DNA from: UBA4479 sp963974935
Lineage (GTDB): Bacteria > Pseudomonadota > Alphaproteobacteria > Rhodospirillales > Casp-alpha2
Length of the DNA stretch: 64,000 nucleotides
NCBI GenBank assembly: GCA_963974935.1
Contig: CAXBEV010000002.1
Span: forward strand, 1-64,000
Direction: 5' to 3'
How positions within the stretch are numbered: the stretch's first letter is position 1; the number at the start of each line of letters is the position of its first letter. Made by a program: the position numbers and the translations under genes. The notes beneath the pieces were generated by a model. It did no database searches. It was not told the DNA's origin and was given only the letters and a program-made list of their open reading frames with translations. Of this stretch, positions 54,385 through 62,925 are shown in pieces.

Positions 54385-55482
54385 TCAGACGACAAGAAGT
54401 TGATAACCTATACCGGCCAATGAGCCCCCTGCCAGGGCCAAAATGATGTAGAGCGTGAACACTGGTTTTTTCACCAAGGCGAACACCGCGATGGCTGCCG
54501 GAATGCTGGTGACCCCGCCCGACACCAGGAATGCCATCCCGGCGCCCGGGCTGATGCCCATATCGATCAAGCCGCCGACCAGCGGCAACGCCGCATAGCC
54601 GTTCAAGTACGCCGGGATACCGACCAGCACCGCAGTTGGGATCGCCCACAAACTATCGGCCCCGAGCGTGCCGGCGATCAGATCGGCAGGCACATATGTC
54701 AGCATCAGGCTTTCGATGAAGAACGCGATGGTCAGCCATTTACCGAGGAACAAGGTCGTCGATAAAGCCTCCGTCCGGAACGTTTTGGTGCGCGCGGGCT
54801 CCGTCCAAAATTGCCACTGCACAGGTTTCGCTTGGCGGACTTTGGCGCCACCGCAGCCACCGTTGCCGACGCCGTCTTTCAATGGGTCCGCGAACCAACC
54901 GGCCCGCACCATGGCCCAAGTCACGTAGCCGCCCATCAGGCCGATGCCGACGGCGGCAACCGCCTTGGCGATAGCGAACGGCATGCCCAGTGTCGCTGCT
55001 GTCAGCACAAACATCGACGGGTCCATCACCGGCGACGACAACCAAAACGCCATCACAGCCGGCAACGGCACCCCCATCGCCAGCAAAGCCGCGATCAATG
55101 GAATCACGCCGCACGAACAAAACGGAGACAGGCCGCCAAACAGCGCCGCAAAAAAGATCATCACGCCGAGACGCCCGGAAAACACGTTCGCGATCAGGCC
55201 ATCGGCACCGGACGCCTTGGCGTAGGCGGCAAGACCGATGGCGAGGCCCAGAAACGGTGCGATTTCGAGCAACGCTTTACCGACAAAGACGGCACTTTTT
55301 GGCGCCTGCCCCGGGTCCGTCACAACCAACACCGCAAAAGCCAACGCCGTCACCACCCAAGCCATGTGCGCCTGAAGATGGCGCGCGATCCGCATGTACA
55401 ACGGATCGGTTTTTTCAATCGGCTTGGCACCGCAGCAAGATGCGGCTGTTTCCGGTGCCGAGACGTTCAACGTTTCATTCAT
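54385..55482 (-). CDS. ArsP/DUF318-family permease
   Basis: A 365-aa permease of the ArsP/YraQ family, about eight to ten membrane spans. The key loop GLSPFCSCGVIPLIAALLA carries the Cys pair found in ArsP, and the second half contains GIPAYLNGYAALPLVGGLID. ArsP of Campylobacter exports trivalent organoarsenicals. An N-terminal Cys pair (AASCCGAKP) is also present. It overlaps arsR by 4 nt. The export role here is inference from the family plus the ArsR partner. Confidence 0.87.
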   Translation of the reverse strand: MNETLNVSAPETAASCCGAKPIEKTDPLYMRIARHLQAHMAWVVTALAFAVLVVTDPGQAPKSAVFVGKALLEIAPFLGLAIGLAAYAKASGADGLIANVFSGRLGVMIFFAALFGGLSPFCSCGVIPLIAALLAMGVPLPAVMAFWLSSPVMDPSMFVLTAATLGMPFAIAKAVAAVGIGLMGGYVTWAMVRAGWFADPLKDGVGNGGCGGAKVRQAKPVQWQFWTEPARTKTFRTEALSTTLFLGKWLTIAFFIESLMLTYVPADLIAGTLGADSLWAIPTAVLVGIPAYLNGYAALPLVGGLIDMGISPGAGMAFLVSGGVTSIPAAIAVFALVKKPVFTLYIILALAGGSLAGIGYQLLVV

Positions 55483-55787
55483 GATGCTAAATCTTTCACA
55501 TGCAGGCCGTCGCAGCATTTATCGGTCAGAAAATCGACCAGCTCGTTCATTGCCGCATAGTCGGCCCGCGTCGTCAGTACGCGGCCCGCGCGCTCTTGAT
55601 GCACTAGACCCGCCCGCACCAATGCCTGCACATGATGCGACAAGGTCGACGCAGGCACGCCCAGCGCATCCTGCAACGTCCCCATCGCCACCCCCTCCGC
55701 CCCGGCCTGCACCAGCGCACGATAAATCTGCAACCGGGTCGCATGACCCAGCGCGGCGAAACATTCAACGGCAGTTTGTTCTTTCAT
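55479..55787 (-). CDS. ArsR-family metalloid-responsive repressor
   Basis: A 102-aa winged-helix repressor. The recognition helix region is GVPASTLSHHVQALVRAGLV, and the wing follows (HQERAGRVLTTRADYAAM). The adjacent Cys pair in LTDKCCDGLH near the C-terminus probably senses As(III) or Sb(III), as in ArsR types with C-terminal Cys. No ribosome site precedes the ATG. First gene of the arsR-arsP-(MFS) unit, with a clear operator upstream. Confidence 0.92.
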   Translation of the reverse strand: MKEQTAVECFAALGHATRLQIYRALVQAGAEGVAMGTLQDALGVPASTLSHHVQALVRAGLVHQERAGRVLTTRADYAAMNELVDFLTDKCCDGLHVKDLAS

Positions 55788-55794
55788 GACGCTG

Positions 55795-55823
55795 ATTTAG
55801 CGCTGTTCGCCATGCTGCGTCAA
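55795..55823 (-). promoter_or_regulatory. arsR promoter, predicting a leaderless mRNA
   Basis: Minus-strand TTGACG (55823-55818), 17 bp, CTAAAT (55800-55795). The -10 ends 7 nt before the ATG at 55787, so transcription would begin at or next to the start codon. The absence of a Shine-Dalgarno sequence agrees with this. Confidence 0.55.
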
Positions 55824-55824
55824 C

Positions 55825-55850
55825 TATATTTCTAGAATTATCGAAATATA
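55825..55850. promoter_or_regulatory. ArsR operator candidate
   Basis: Perfect inverted repeat TATATTTC-N10-GAAATATA, directly upstream of the arsR -35 box. Size, A/T richness and position match ArsR-family operators. ArsR bound here would compete with RNA polymerase. Confidence 0.65.
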
Positions 55851-55880
55851 TTATTAAGTATCACCTCGAAGATAGCCCAC

Positions 55881-55957
55881 CGCGTCATCCTGAACTTGAT
55901 TCAGGATCAATCAGAACGACCGTCTGCGCGTGAAGATGATCCTGAATCAAGTTCAGG
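55881..55957. repeat. large inverted repeat (TCATCCTGAA type)
   Basis: Two 29-bp arms, CGCGTCATCCTGAACTTGAT plus TCAGGATCA at 55881-55909, and the reverse complement ending GACGCG at about 55957, with an 18-20-bp centre. Each arm itself holds a small palindrome (CCTGAACTTGATTCAGG). It is different in sequence from the REP-like family, and lies between convergent-facing regions of arsR and lpdA. Confidence 0.8.
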
Positions 55958-55997
55958 ATGACGCGGGCAGCGATGGAGGGCGTTCCAGACGAGGTCG

Positions 55998-57407
55998 TTA
56001 AACGTGGATCGAACGTTTATCAACACCAAGGGCGGCTTCTTTAACCGCTTCGGGCAAGCCCGGGTGACCGTGGCTGATGCGCGCGATGTCTTCTGCAGAA
56101 CCGCCGAATTCCATGACGTTGACGACTTCTTGGATCAAATCACCGCCTTGCGGGCCGATGATGTGGCAGCCCAGCACGCGATCGGTTTCGGCATCGGCCA
56201 ATATTTTCACAAATCCATCCATGTCGCCGTTGCAGCGCGCCCGTGAGTTTGCGGTGAATGGGAATTTACCGGACTTATATTTGACGCCGTCTTTTTTCAG
56301 TTGCTCTTCGGTTTTGCCGACAGCGGCGACTTCGGGATGTGTATAGACGATTCCCGGGATCATGCCGTAATCAATGTGCCCTGTCTCGCCGGCCATGATT
56401 TCGACGCAGACCATGCCTTCGTCTTCGGCTTTGTGTGCCAGCATGGCGCCGCCGATGACGTCACCGATGGCGTAAATACCTTCGACGTTGGTTTGGAAGT
56501 CCGCATCGACCTTCACAAAACCCCGGTCGGTCATTTCGACGCCAACTTTGTCGAGGCCGAGACCTTCGGTGTACGGGCGCCGCCCGATGGACACCAACAC
56601 GACATCGGCTTTCAGGGTTTCTTTCTTGCCGTCGTCGCGGCCTTCCATGCTCAGCGTGACGCCGCCTTTGGCGGTCTTAGCCCCGGTGACCTTGGTCGCC
56701 ATCTTGAACTTCAGGCCTTGCTTTTCGAGCAGGCGCTTCATGGTCTTCGAAACTTCGCCGTCCATACCTGGCAGGACTATGTCGAGGAATTCAACGACCG
56801 TCACCTCGGCGCCCAAACGACGCCAGACGGAGCCTAATTCCAAGCCGATCACGCCAGCACCGATGACCACCATCGATTTCGGCACACCGGTCAAATCAAG
56901 GGCCCCGGTCGACGATACAATCTGCTTTTCATCGATGTCGACGCCCGGCAGCGGCGTCGTATCTGAGCCCGTGGCAACAATGATGTTTTTGGTCTTGAGG
57001 ACTTCTTTTTTCGCGCCCTTACCGTCCGGCGTCACGGTCACTTCGCCGACCGCACTGATCACGCCCATCCCTTTGACGTAATCGACCTTGTTCTTCTTCA
57101 TCAAGAACTCGACACCCTTGGTCAGGTCTTCGACGACTTTGTTTTTCCGCCCGAGCATGGTTTTCAGGTCTAAATCGACCTTCGCCTTGATGCCGTGATC
57201 GGCAAATTCGTGCTTCGCCATTTCAAAGTGATGCGAGGATTGCAGCAACGCTTTTGACGGGATGCAGCCGACATTCAGACACGTGCCGCCCAGCGCACCG
57301 CGTTTTTCAACAATCGCCGTTTTCAGGCCCATCTGACCGGCACGCACGGCGGCAACGTAGCCGCCCGGCCCGCCGCCGATGATCACAACGTCATAAGGTT
57401 CGCTCAT
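55998..57407 (-). CDS. lpdA: dihydrolipoyl dehydrogenase (E3)
   Basis: A 469-aa flavoprotein that reoxidises lipoyl groups of 2-oxoglutarate dehydrogenase. FAD site VVIIGGGPGGYVAAVRAGQ; redox disulfide GGTCLNVGCIPSKAL; NAD site VVIGAGVIGLELGSVWRRLG; catalytic His-Glu in ISHGHPGLPEAVKEA. It is the last gene of the suc run and 49 bp after sucB. Other E2 complexes may share it. Confidence 0.97.
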   Translation of the reverse strand: MSEPYDVVIIGGGPGGYVAAVRAGQMGLKTAIVEKRGALGGTCLNVGCIPSKALLQSSHHFEMAKHEFADHGIKAKVDLDLKTMLGRKNKVVEDLTKGVEFLMKKNKVDYVKGMGVISAVGEVTVTPDGKGAKKEVLKTKNIIVATGSDTTPLPGVDIDEKQIVSSTGALDLTGVPKSMVVIGAGVIGLELGSVWRRLGAEVTVVEFLDIVLPGMDGEVSKTMKRLLEKQGLKFKMATKVTGAKTAKGGVTLSMEGRDDGKKETLKADVVLVSIGRRPYTEGLGLDKVGVEMTDRGFVKVDADFQTNVEGIYAIGDVIGGAMLAHKAEDEGMVCVEIMAGETGHIDYGMIPGIVYTHPEVAAVGKTEEQLKKDGVKYKSGKFPFTANSRARCNGDMDGFVKILADAETDRVLGCHIIGPQGGDLIQEVVNVMEFGGSAEDIARISHGHPGLPEAVKEAALGVDKRSIHV

Positions 57408-57456
57408 AGGTCCTGCCCTCCCTTGGGCGCATTCGTATGTGTGGTCGTTACCGCGA

Positions 57457-58812
57457 TCAAACGTCGAGCATGATGCGATGCGGGTCTTCGATCAGGTCTT
57501 TCATGCGGACCAGGAACGAGACCGCCTCGCGGCCGTCGACAATACGGTGATCGTAACTCAGCGCCAGATACATCATCGGCCGGATTTCGATCTTGTCACC
57601 GATCGCGACCGGGCGTTTTTGGATTTTGTGCATCCCCAAAATACCCGACTGCGGGACGTTCAAAATCGGCATCGAGTTGAGCGAGCCGAACACACCACCG
57701 TTGGAAATGGTGAACGTGCCGCCGCTCATTTCGTCCATGCCGAGTTTGCCGTCGCGCGCGCGACGACCGAAATCGGCAATCGCGCCTTCGATTTCGACAA
57801 ACTGCATATCGTCAGCGTCTTTCAAGACCGGCACCACCAAACCTTGTGGTGTGCCGACGGCAACGCCGATGTTGTAATAATTTTTGTAGATCAAATCTTC
57901 GCCGTAAATCTCGGCATTGACCGATGGCCATTCTTTGAGCGCGATGCAGGCAGCGCGCACGAAGAACGACATAAAACCGAGCCGGATGCCGTGCTTTTTC
58001 TCGAACTGATCTTTGTAGGCCGCGCGCAAATCCATCGCGGCGCCCATATCGATCTCGTTCCACGTCGTCAGCATCGCCGCCGTGTTTTGTGCCTGCTTCA
58101 GGCGCCCGGCGATAACCTTGCGAAGCTTGGTCATGCGGACTTTTTCTTCACGCGGGTTTTCGGGGCGCGGCGGCAGATCGGCGGTCGGCGTAAAGCCTTT
58201 CGTTGGTGCTGCTGCGGCGGGGGCAGCGGCACGGCGTTTGCCGGACCCGGACTCGACGGCTTTCATGACGTCGCCCTTGGTCAAACGACCATCCGGACCG
58301 GTGCCCGAGATTTGCGTCGGATCGAGATCATTATCATCCACCAGTTTACGAACCGCAGGCGACAGCGGCGGACGTGAGGCTTGCGCCGTCTCTTTCGAGG
58401 CCGCAGCGGGCGGTGGCGGTGGCGATTTGGAATCGTCCTTATCGGACTTAGCGTCGTCCTTATCGGACTTGGCATCGGCCTTATCGGACTTCGCGTCGTC
58501 TTTATCAGACTTGGCGTCGTCCTTATCGGACTTGGCATCGTCATCCTTTGACGACGATTTCGCCGCACCTTCTGCGTTTTCATCAAGGGTCGCGAGCAAT
58601 GCGTCCACCCCGACGTCGGTGCCTTCTTCGGCAACGATTTCCTTAAGCGCACCTGCAGAGGGCGCGTTGACCTCAATCGTGACCTTATCGGTTTCCAATT
58701 CACAGACCGCTTCGTCTTTTGCCACGGCATCGCCAGGTTGCTTAAACCATTTGGCGACCGTCGCCTCGGTCACGGACTCGCCCAACGTCGGGACTTTAAT
58801 TTCAACCGTCAT
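57457..58812 (-). CDS. sucB: 2-oxoglutarate dehydrogenase E2, dihydrolipoyl succinyltransferase
   Basis: A 451-aa E2 core. One lipoyl domain with the lipoyl Lys in CELETDKVTIEVNAPSAG (about residue 43). A repeat linker follows at residues 91-127. The peripheral-subunit-binding domain is LSPAVRKLVDDNDLDPTQIS. The catalytic domain ends with the active His in LSYDHRIVDGREAVSFLV. The linker differs from the usual Ala/Pro linker: it consists of seven-residue units rich in Asp, Lys and Ser. Between sucA and lpdA. Confidence 0.97.
   Translation of the reverse strand: MTVEIKVPTLGESVTEATVAKWFKQPGDAVAKDEAVCELETDKVTIEVNAPSAGALKEIVAEEGTDVGVDALLATLDENAEGAAKSSSKDDDAKSDKDDAKSDKDDAKSDKADAKSDKDDAKSDKDDSKSPPPPPAAASKETAQASRPPLSPAVRKLVDDNDLDPTQISGTGPDGRLTKGDVMKAVESGSGKRRAAAPAAAAPTKGFTPTADLPPRPENPREEKVRMTKLRKVIAGRLKQAQNTAAMLTTWNEIDMGAAMDLRAAYKDQFEKKHGIRLGFMSFFVRAACIALKEWPSVNAEIYGEDLIYKNYYNIGVAVGTPQGLVVPVLKDADDMQFVEIEGAIADFGRRARDGKLGMDEMSGGTFTISNGGVFGSLNSMPILNVPQSGILGMHKIQKRPVAIGDKIEIRPMMYLALSYDHRIVDGREAVSFLVRMKDLIEDPHRIMLDV
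58432..58542 (-). repeat. 21-bp tandem repeats coding the SucB linker
   Basis: About five copies of a 21-bp unit coding DDAKSDK, one with Ala for the first Asp. The unit has three Asp and two Lys, so the linker is highly charged and slightly acidic. Codons are only partly conserved between units, which suggests the array is not very recent. Confidence 0.85.
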
Positions 58813-58861
58813 ATTTCATTTCCTCGATCTTTATCCAAGGATCAAATCATTCAAAGTCGCG

Positions 58862-61800
58862 TTATGCCTTGCGACCGCTATTTGCCTTACTTTTCGGCGC
58901 CGCTTTTTTAGGGGGCGTTTTCTTAGCAGGTGCCTTCTTGGCGGGTGCCTTTTTAGCCGGTGCCTTTTTAGCAGGTGTTTTCTTGGCCGGCGCTTTCTTA
59001 GCGGGCGTCGCCTTTGCAGTAGATTTCTTGACTGTAGGCTTCTTCGAAGCTGGCTTTTTCGTTGCCGCTACCGGACGCGGCGCAGAGCCGGATACGGTGA
59101 TTGCTTCATCAACCAAAGCAGCTTGTTCAGCCACGTGCTTGCGCGCAAGGCCTGTCGCCGGGGCCGCAGCCGCAGCACGACCTGCATACAACACACGACC
59201 CTTAAAACCGAGCTTCGCAACGTGCTCTTCCAGCGGCTCACGGATATAGGTCCAACTGCCCATGTTCTTCGGCTCTTCTTGGCACCAGACGATGTCCGCA
59301 TTGGGGAAGCGCTTGAGTTCAACTTCCAGGGCTTTTTCCGGATACGGGTACAACTGTTCACAACGCAGGATGTACACATCCTTGATGCCCCGCTTATCGC
59401 GCTCTTCGGCCAGATCGTAATAGACCTTACCCGAACACAGCACGACACGGCGAATTTTACTGTCGGCAACGAACTCACCTTCGTCCCATAACACGCGGTG
59501 GAAGCTGGTGCCGTCACCCATTTCCGACAATTTCGAAACGGCGCGCTTATGGCGCAGCAACGATTTCGGCGTCATCAACACCAAAGGCTTGCGGAATTCG
59601 CGATGCATTTGCCGACGCAAAACATGGTAATAGTTGGCTGGCGTGGTGCAGTTGCAAACCTGCATATTGTCTTGCGCACAAAGTTGCAGATAACGCTCAA
59701 GACGTGCCGAAGAGTGCTCGGGCCCCTGGCCTTCGTAGCCGTGCGGCAACAGCATCACCAATCCCGACATACGCAGCCACTTAGCCTCACCCGACGAGAT
59801 GAACTGATCAATGATCACCTGCGCACCGTTGGCAAAATCGCCAAACTGCGCTTCCCAAAGCACCAACATGTTCGGTTCCGCCAGCGAATAGCCATACTCG
59901 AACCCAAGCACACCGGCTTCAGAGAGCGGACTGTTCAAGACCTCATATGGAGCCTGACCGAAACGCAAGTTGTTGAGCGGCGTATGGCGTTCTTCGTTCA
60001 TCTGGTCGACCAGCACCGAATGGCGCTGCGAGAAGGTACCACGCTCGGAATCCTGACCGGACAAACGCACCGGATGGCCTTCCATCAACAGCGTACCGAA
60101 TGCCAACGCTTCACCGGTTGCCCAGTCGATACCCTCGCCGGTATCGATCATCTTTCGCTTGGCTTCAAGCTGGCGCACGATTTTGGCATTAAGGCTGAAG
60201 TTGTCCGGCACGGTAGTCAACGCTTTGCCGACTTCACGGAGGCGGTCCTCGGAAACGCCCGTGACGCCACGACGGTCATCGCCCGTTGCGACCGACATAC
60301 CGGCCCACACGCCGTCCAGCCAATCTGCTTTGTTGGATTTATATCCCGACGCCGCTTCGAACGCTTGTTCCAAGTGATTTTGGAAACCGCTCAACTCGTC
60401 GTCCAACTCGCTTTGCGAGAGCACGCCTTCATGAATCAGTTTTTGCGAATAGATTTCGCGAGTCCGAGGGTGAGCACCGATTTTTTTGTACATCAACGGC
60501 TGCGTAAACATCGGCTCGTCACCTTCGTTATGGCCATGCCGGCGATAACAAATCATGTCGATGACAGCGTCTTTCTTGAAGCGCTGACGATATTCGATGG
60601 CAATCCGTGCGACGTGCACGACGGCTTCCACATCGTCTGCGTTAACATGGAAAATCGGCGCCGCAACCACCTTGGCCACGTCCGAGCAGTACGGCGACGA
60701 GCGCGAATGCTTCGGGTTCGTGGTAAAGCCGATCTGGTTGTTGATCACGATATGAATGGTACCGCCGGTCTTATAGCCGCGCAGGTTCGAAAGATCGAAT
60801 GTTTCCGGCACAAGGCCTTGGCCGGCAAATGCCGCATCCCCATGCAGCAGCAGCCCCATGACTTTTTCACGTTCACTATCGTTTTTCTGGCGCTGCTTGG
60901 CGCGCACTTTGCCCAAGCAGACCGTGTTGACGCATTCCAGGTGCGATGGGTTGGCGGTCAGCGACAGGTGCACCGAGCGGCCGTCAAACACGCGGTCCGA
61001 GGACGAGCCCAAGTGGTACTTCACATCGCCGGACCCACCGACGTCTTCCGGGCTCGACGAGCCTCCTTGGAATTCATGGAAGATCGCTTGAAACGGCTTC
61101 GACATCACGTTGGCGAGCACGTTCAAGCGCCCACGGTGTGCCATGCCGAGCACGATTTCTTCGACCCCCAACTGCGAGCCCCGCTTAAAAATCTGCTCCA
61201 TCGCAGGCACCAGGCTTTCGCCACCATCAAGGCCGAAGCGCTTGGTGCCGGTAAATTTCTTATCGAGAAATTTCTCGAACCCTTCGGTTTCAATCAACCG
61301 GTTTAAGATCGCTTTTTTGCCCACTACCGTAAATTCGGGCTGGTTGCGAATGCGCTCAATCCGTTCCTGAATCCAGGTTTTTTCGTCCGGATCCTGAATG
61401 TGCATGAACTCGACACCGATCGAGCCGCAATAAGTTTGATCAAGAATCGTCATGATCTCGCGCATGGTCGCCTGCTCGAGGCCCAGCACGTAGTTGATGA
61501 AGATCGGACGTTCCATGTCTTTTTGCTTGAAGCCGTAAGCTTCGGGATCGAGTTCTGGATGCTCGTTACACTCTTGTAGGCCGAGCGGGTCCAGCTTCGC
61601 CTTAAGATGCCCACGCACGCGGTACGCACGGATCAGCATCAACGCACGGATACTATCCAATGTCGCTTCGCGCACTTGGCGACCGCTTTGGGCCGCGTTG
61701 ACCGGCTGTTGCGCCGGGCTCGCCGCGTGCTGACCGGCTGACATTTGCTCGGACAAGGTTTCCAGTGTGCCTTGATCAAGGACACCGGCGTCCGACGGCG

Positions 61801-61978
61801 CCCACGATGCGCCACGCCGTTCCGAAATCATGTCTTGAGCATCGTCTTGCAGGTCGGCGAAAAAATCCTGCCAACGATGATCCACCGAATGTGGGTCATC
61901 AAGATAACGCTCGTACAATTCAGCAACGTAGACTTGGTTGCCGGAATAAAGGAACTGCGTCGGATCCATACCGTCCAT
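58862..61978 (-). CDS. sucA: 2-oxoglutarate dehydrogenase E1 with lysine-rich C-terminal tail
   Basis: A thiamine-diphosphate E1 of 1038 aa. The N-terminus MDPTQFLYSGNQVYVAELYE resembles the E2-contact region of E1o. Active regions include LGMAHRGRLNVLANVMSKPF, LLLHGDAAFAGQGLVPETF and YRRHGHNEGDEPMFTQP. The last 65 residues (974-1038) are Lys/Ala/Pro repeats with 24 Lys and no acidic residue, beyond the normal end of the family. The ATG is preceded by AGGGAGG at an unusual 21 nt, with a 5-bp hairpin between. Confidence 0.96.
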   Translation of the reverse strand: MDGMDPTQFLYSGNQVYVAELYERYLDDPHSVDHRWQDFFADLQDDAQDMISERRGASWAPSDAGVLDQGTLETLSEQMSAGQHAASPAQQPVNAAQSGRQVREATLDSIRALMLIRAYRVRGHLKAKLDPLGLQECNEHPELDPEAYGFKQKDMERPIFINYVLGLEQATMREIMTILDQTYCGSIGVEFMHIQDPDEKTWIQERIERIRNQPEFTVVGKKAILNRLIETEGFEKFLDKKFTGTKRFGLDGGESLVPAMEQIFKRGSQLGVEEIVLGMAHRGRLNVLANVMSKPFQAIFHEFQGGSSSPEDVGGSGDVKYHLGSSSDRVFDGRSVHLSLTANPSHLECVNTVCLGKVRAKQRQKNDSEREKVMGLLLHGDAAFAGQGLVPETFDLSNLRGYKTGGTIHIVINNQIGFTTNPKHSRSSPYCSDVAKVVAAPIFHVNADDVEAVVHVARIAIEYRQRFKKDAVIDMICYRRHGHNEGDEPMFTQPLMYKKIGAHPRTREIYSQKLIHEGVLSQSELDDELSGFQNHLEQAFEAASGYKSNKADWLDGVWAGMSVATGDDRRGVTGVSEDRLREVGKALTTVPDNFSLNAKIVRQLEAKRKMIDTGEGIDWATGEALAFGTLLMEGHPVRLSGQDSERGTFSQRHSVLVDQMNEERHTPLNNLRFGQAPYEVLNSPLSEAGVLGFEYGYSLAEPNMLVLWEAQFGDFANGAQVIIDQFISSGEAKWLRMSGLVMLLPHGYEGQGPEHSSARLERYLQLCAQDNMQVCNCTTPANYYHVLRRQMHREFRKPLVLMTPKSLLRHKRAVSKLSEMGDGTSFHRVLWDEGEFVADSKIRRVVLCSGKVYYDLAEERDKRGIKDVYILRCEQLYPYPEKALEVELKRFPNADIVWCQEEPKNMGSWTYIREPLEEHVAKLGFKGRVLYAGRAAAAAPATGLARKHVAEQAALVDEAITVSGSAPRPVAATKKPASKKPTVKKSTAKATPAKKAPAKKTPAKKAPAKKAPAKKAPAKKTPPKKAAPKSKANSGRKA
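58865..59059 (-). repeat. AKKAPAKK-type repeat coding the SucA tail
   Basis: About 15-bp units coding AKK(A/T)P, six to seven in a row, within a 195-bp Lys-rich coding stretch. The pattern resembles histone H1 and H1-like bacterial DNA-binding tails. Confidence 0.85.
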
Positions 61979-62014
61979 ATGTCAAACGCCCGCTGGGCGC
62001 CTCCCTAGAAAAAA

Positions 62015-62042
62015 GCCGCAGCCCGGTGTGTCGGGCTGCGGC
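62015..62042 (-). terminator. terminator between sucD and sucA
   Basis: Perfect 11-bp stem GCCGCAGCCCG / CGGGCTGCGGC with a 6-nt loop, followed on the minus strand by TTTTTT. It is 8 bp after the sucD stop, and only 2 nt before the sucA ribosome site. Confidence 0.9.
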
Positions 62043-62049
62043 GTCTTGC

Positions 62050-62925
62050 TCAACCCTTAAGGGCTGCCAACATTGTTTCGCCGATCCCTGCCGGACTGTC
62101 CGTGACATAAATGCCCGCAGACTTCATGGCTTCGATCTTATCCCCTGCGCCGCCTTTGCCGCCGGAGATAATCGCGCCCGCATGCCCCATACGTCGACCG
62201 GGCGGTGCGGTAAGACCGGCAATAAAGCCGACCACTGGTTTTTTGTTTTTACGGTCGATCAACAACTGCGCACCGTCTTCTTCTGCAGAGCCGCCGATTT
62301 CGCCGATCATCACGATGCTTTCGGTGGCATCGTCAGCCAGGAACATTTCCAGGCAGTCCACGAAGTTGGTGCCGTTGACCGGGTCACCGCCGATACCGAT
62401 ACACGTCGTCTGACCCAGGCCGACAGCGGTGGTCTGTGCAACAGCTTCATAGGTCAGCGTGCCGGAACGCGACACGATGCCGACCGAGCCTTCGCGATGA
62501 ATATGACCCGGCATAATGCCGATCTTGCACTGACCCGGCGTGATCACGCCCGGACAGTTCGGGCCGATCAGACGTGTCTTGGATGTCGACAGCGCGCGCT
62601 TTACTTTGACCATATCCAACACCGGAATACCCTCGGTGATACACACGACCAACGGGATTTCCGCATCAATGGCTTCCAAAATTGCATCCGCAGCAAACGG
62701 CGGCGGCACATAAATCACAGATGCATTCGCACCCGTTTTTTCGACCGCATCAGCAACGGTGTCGAACACCGGCAAATCAAGGTGCTTGGAGCCGCCTTTA
62801 CCTGGCGTCACGCCACCGACCATCTGCGTGCCGTACGCAATCGCTTGTTCGGAATGGAAGGTGCCCTGCGCGCCGGTAAAGCCCTGGCAGATGACCTTGG
62901 TGTTCTTATCAATGAGAACGGACAT
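62050..62925 (-). CDS. sucD: succinyl-CoA ligase alpha subunit
   Basis: A 291-aa subunit that carries the phosphohistidine. CoA-binding Rossmann domain with VICQGFTGAQGTFHSEQAIA; ligase part with GPNCPGVITPGQCKIGIMPG; the active His in GRRMGHAGAIISGGKG. The ATG shares one base with the sucC stop (TGATG). Confidence 0.98.
   Translation of the reverse strand: MSVLIDKNTKVICQGFTGAQGTFHSEQAIAYGTQMVGGVTPGKGGSKHLDLPVFDTVADAVEKTGANASVIYVPPPFAADAILEAIDAEIPLVVCITEGIPVLDMVKVKRALSTSKTRLIGPNCPGVITPGQCKIGIMPGHIHREGSVGIVSRSGTLTYEAVAQTTAVGLGQTTCIGIGGDPVNGTNFVDCLEMFLADDATESIVMIGEIGGSAEEDGAQLLIDRKNKKPVVGFIAGLTAPPGRRMGHAGAIISGGKGGAGDKIEAMKSAGIYVTDSPAGIGETMLAALKG

Noticed and set aside
58082..59491. 469-codon plus-strand open frame with SDLASS repeats opposite sucB and sucA
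   Set aside because: The repeats are the antisense reading of the SucB DDAKSDK units. Both minus-strand genes are certain, and there is no ribosome site or family match.
59498..61306. 602-codon plus-strand open frame opposite sucA
   Set aside because: It is a shadow of a conserved gene in GC-biased codon usage; the composition is unnatural (high His, Arg, Phe).
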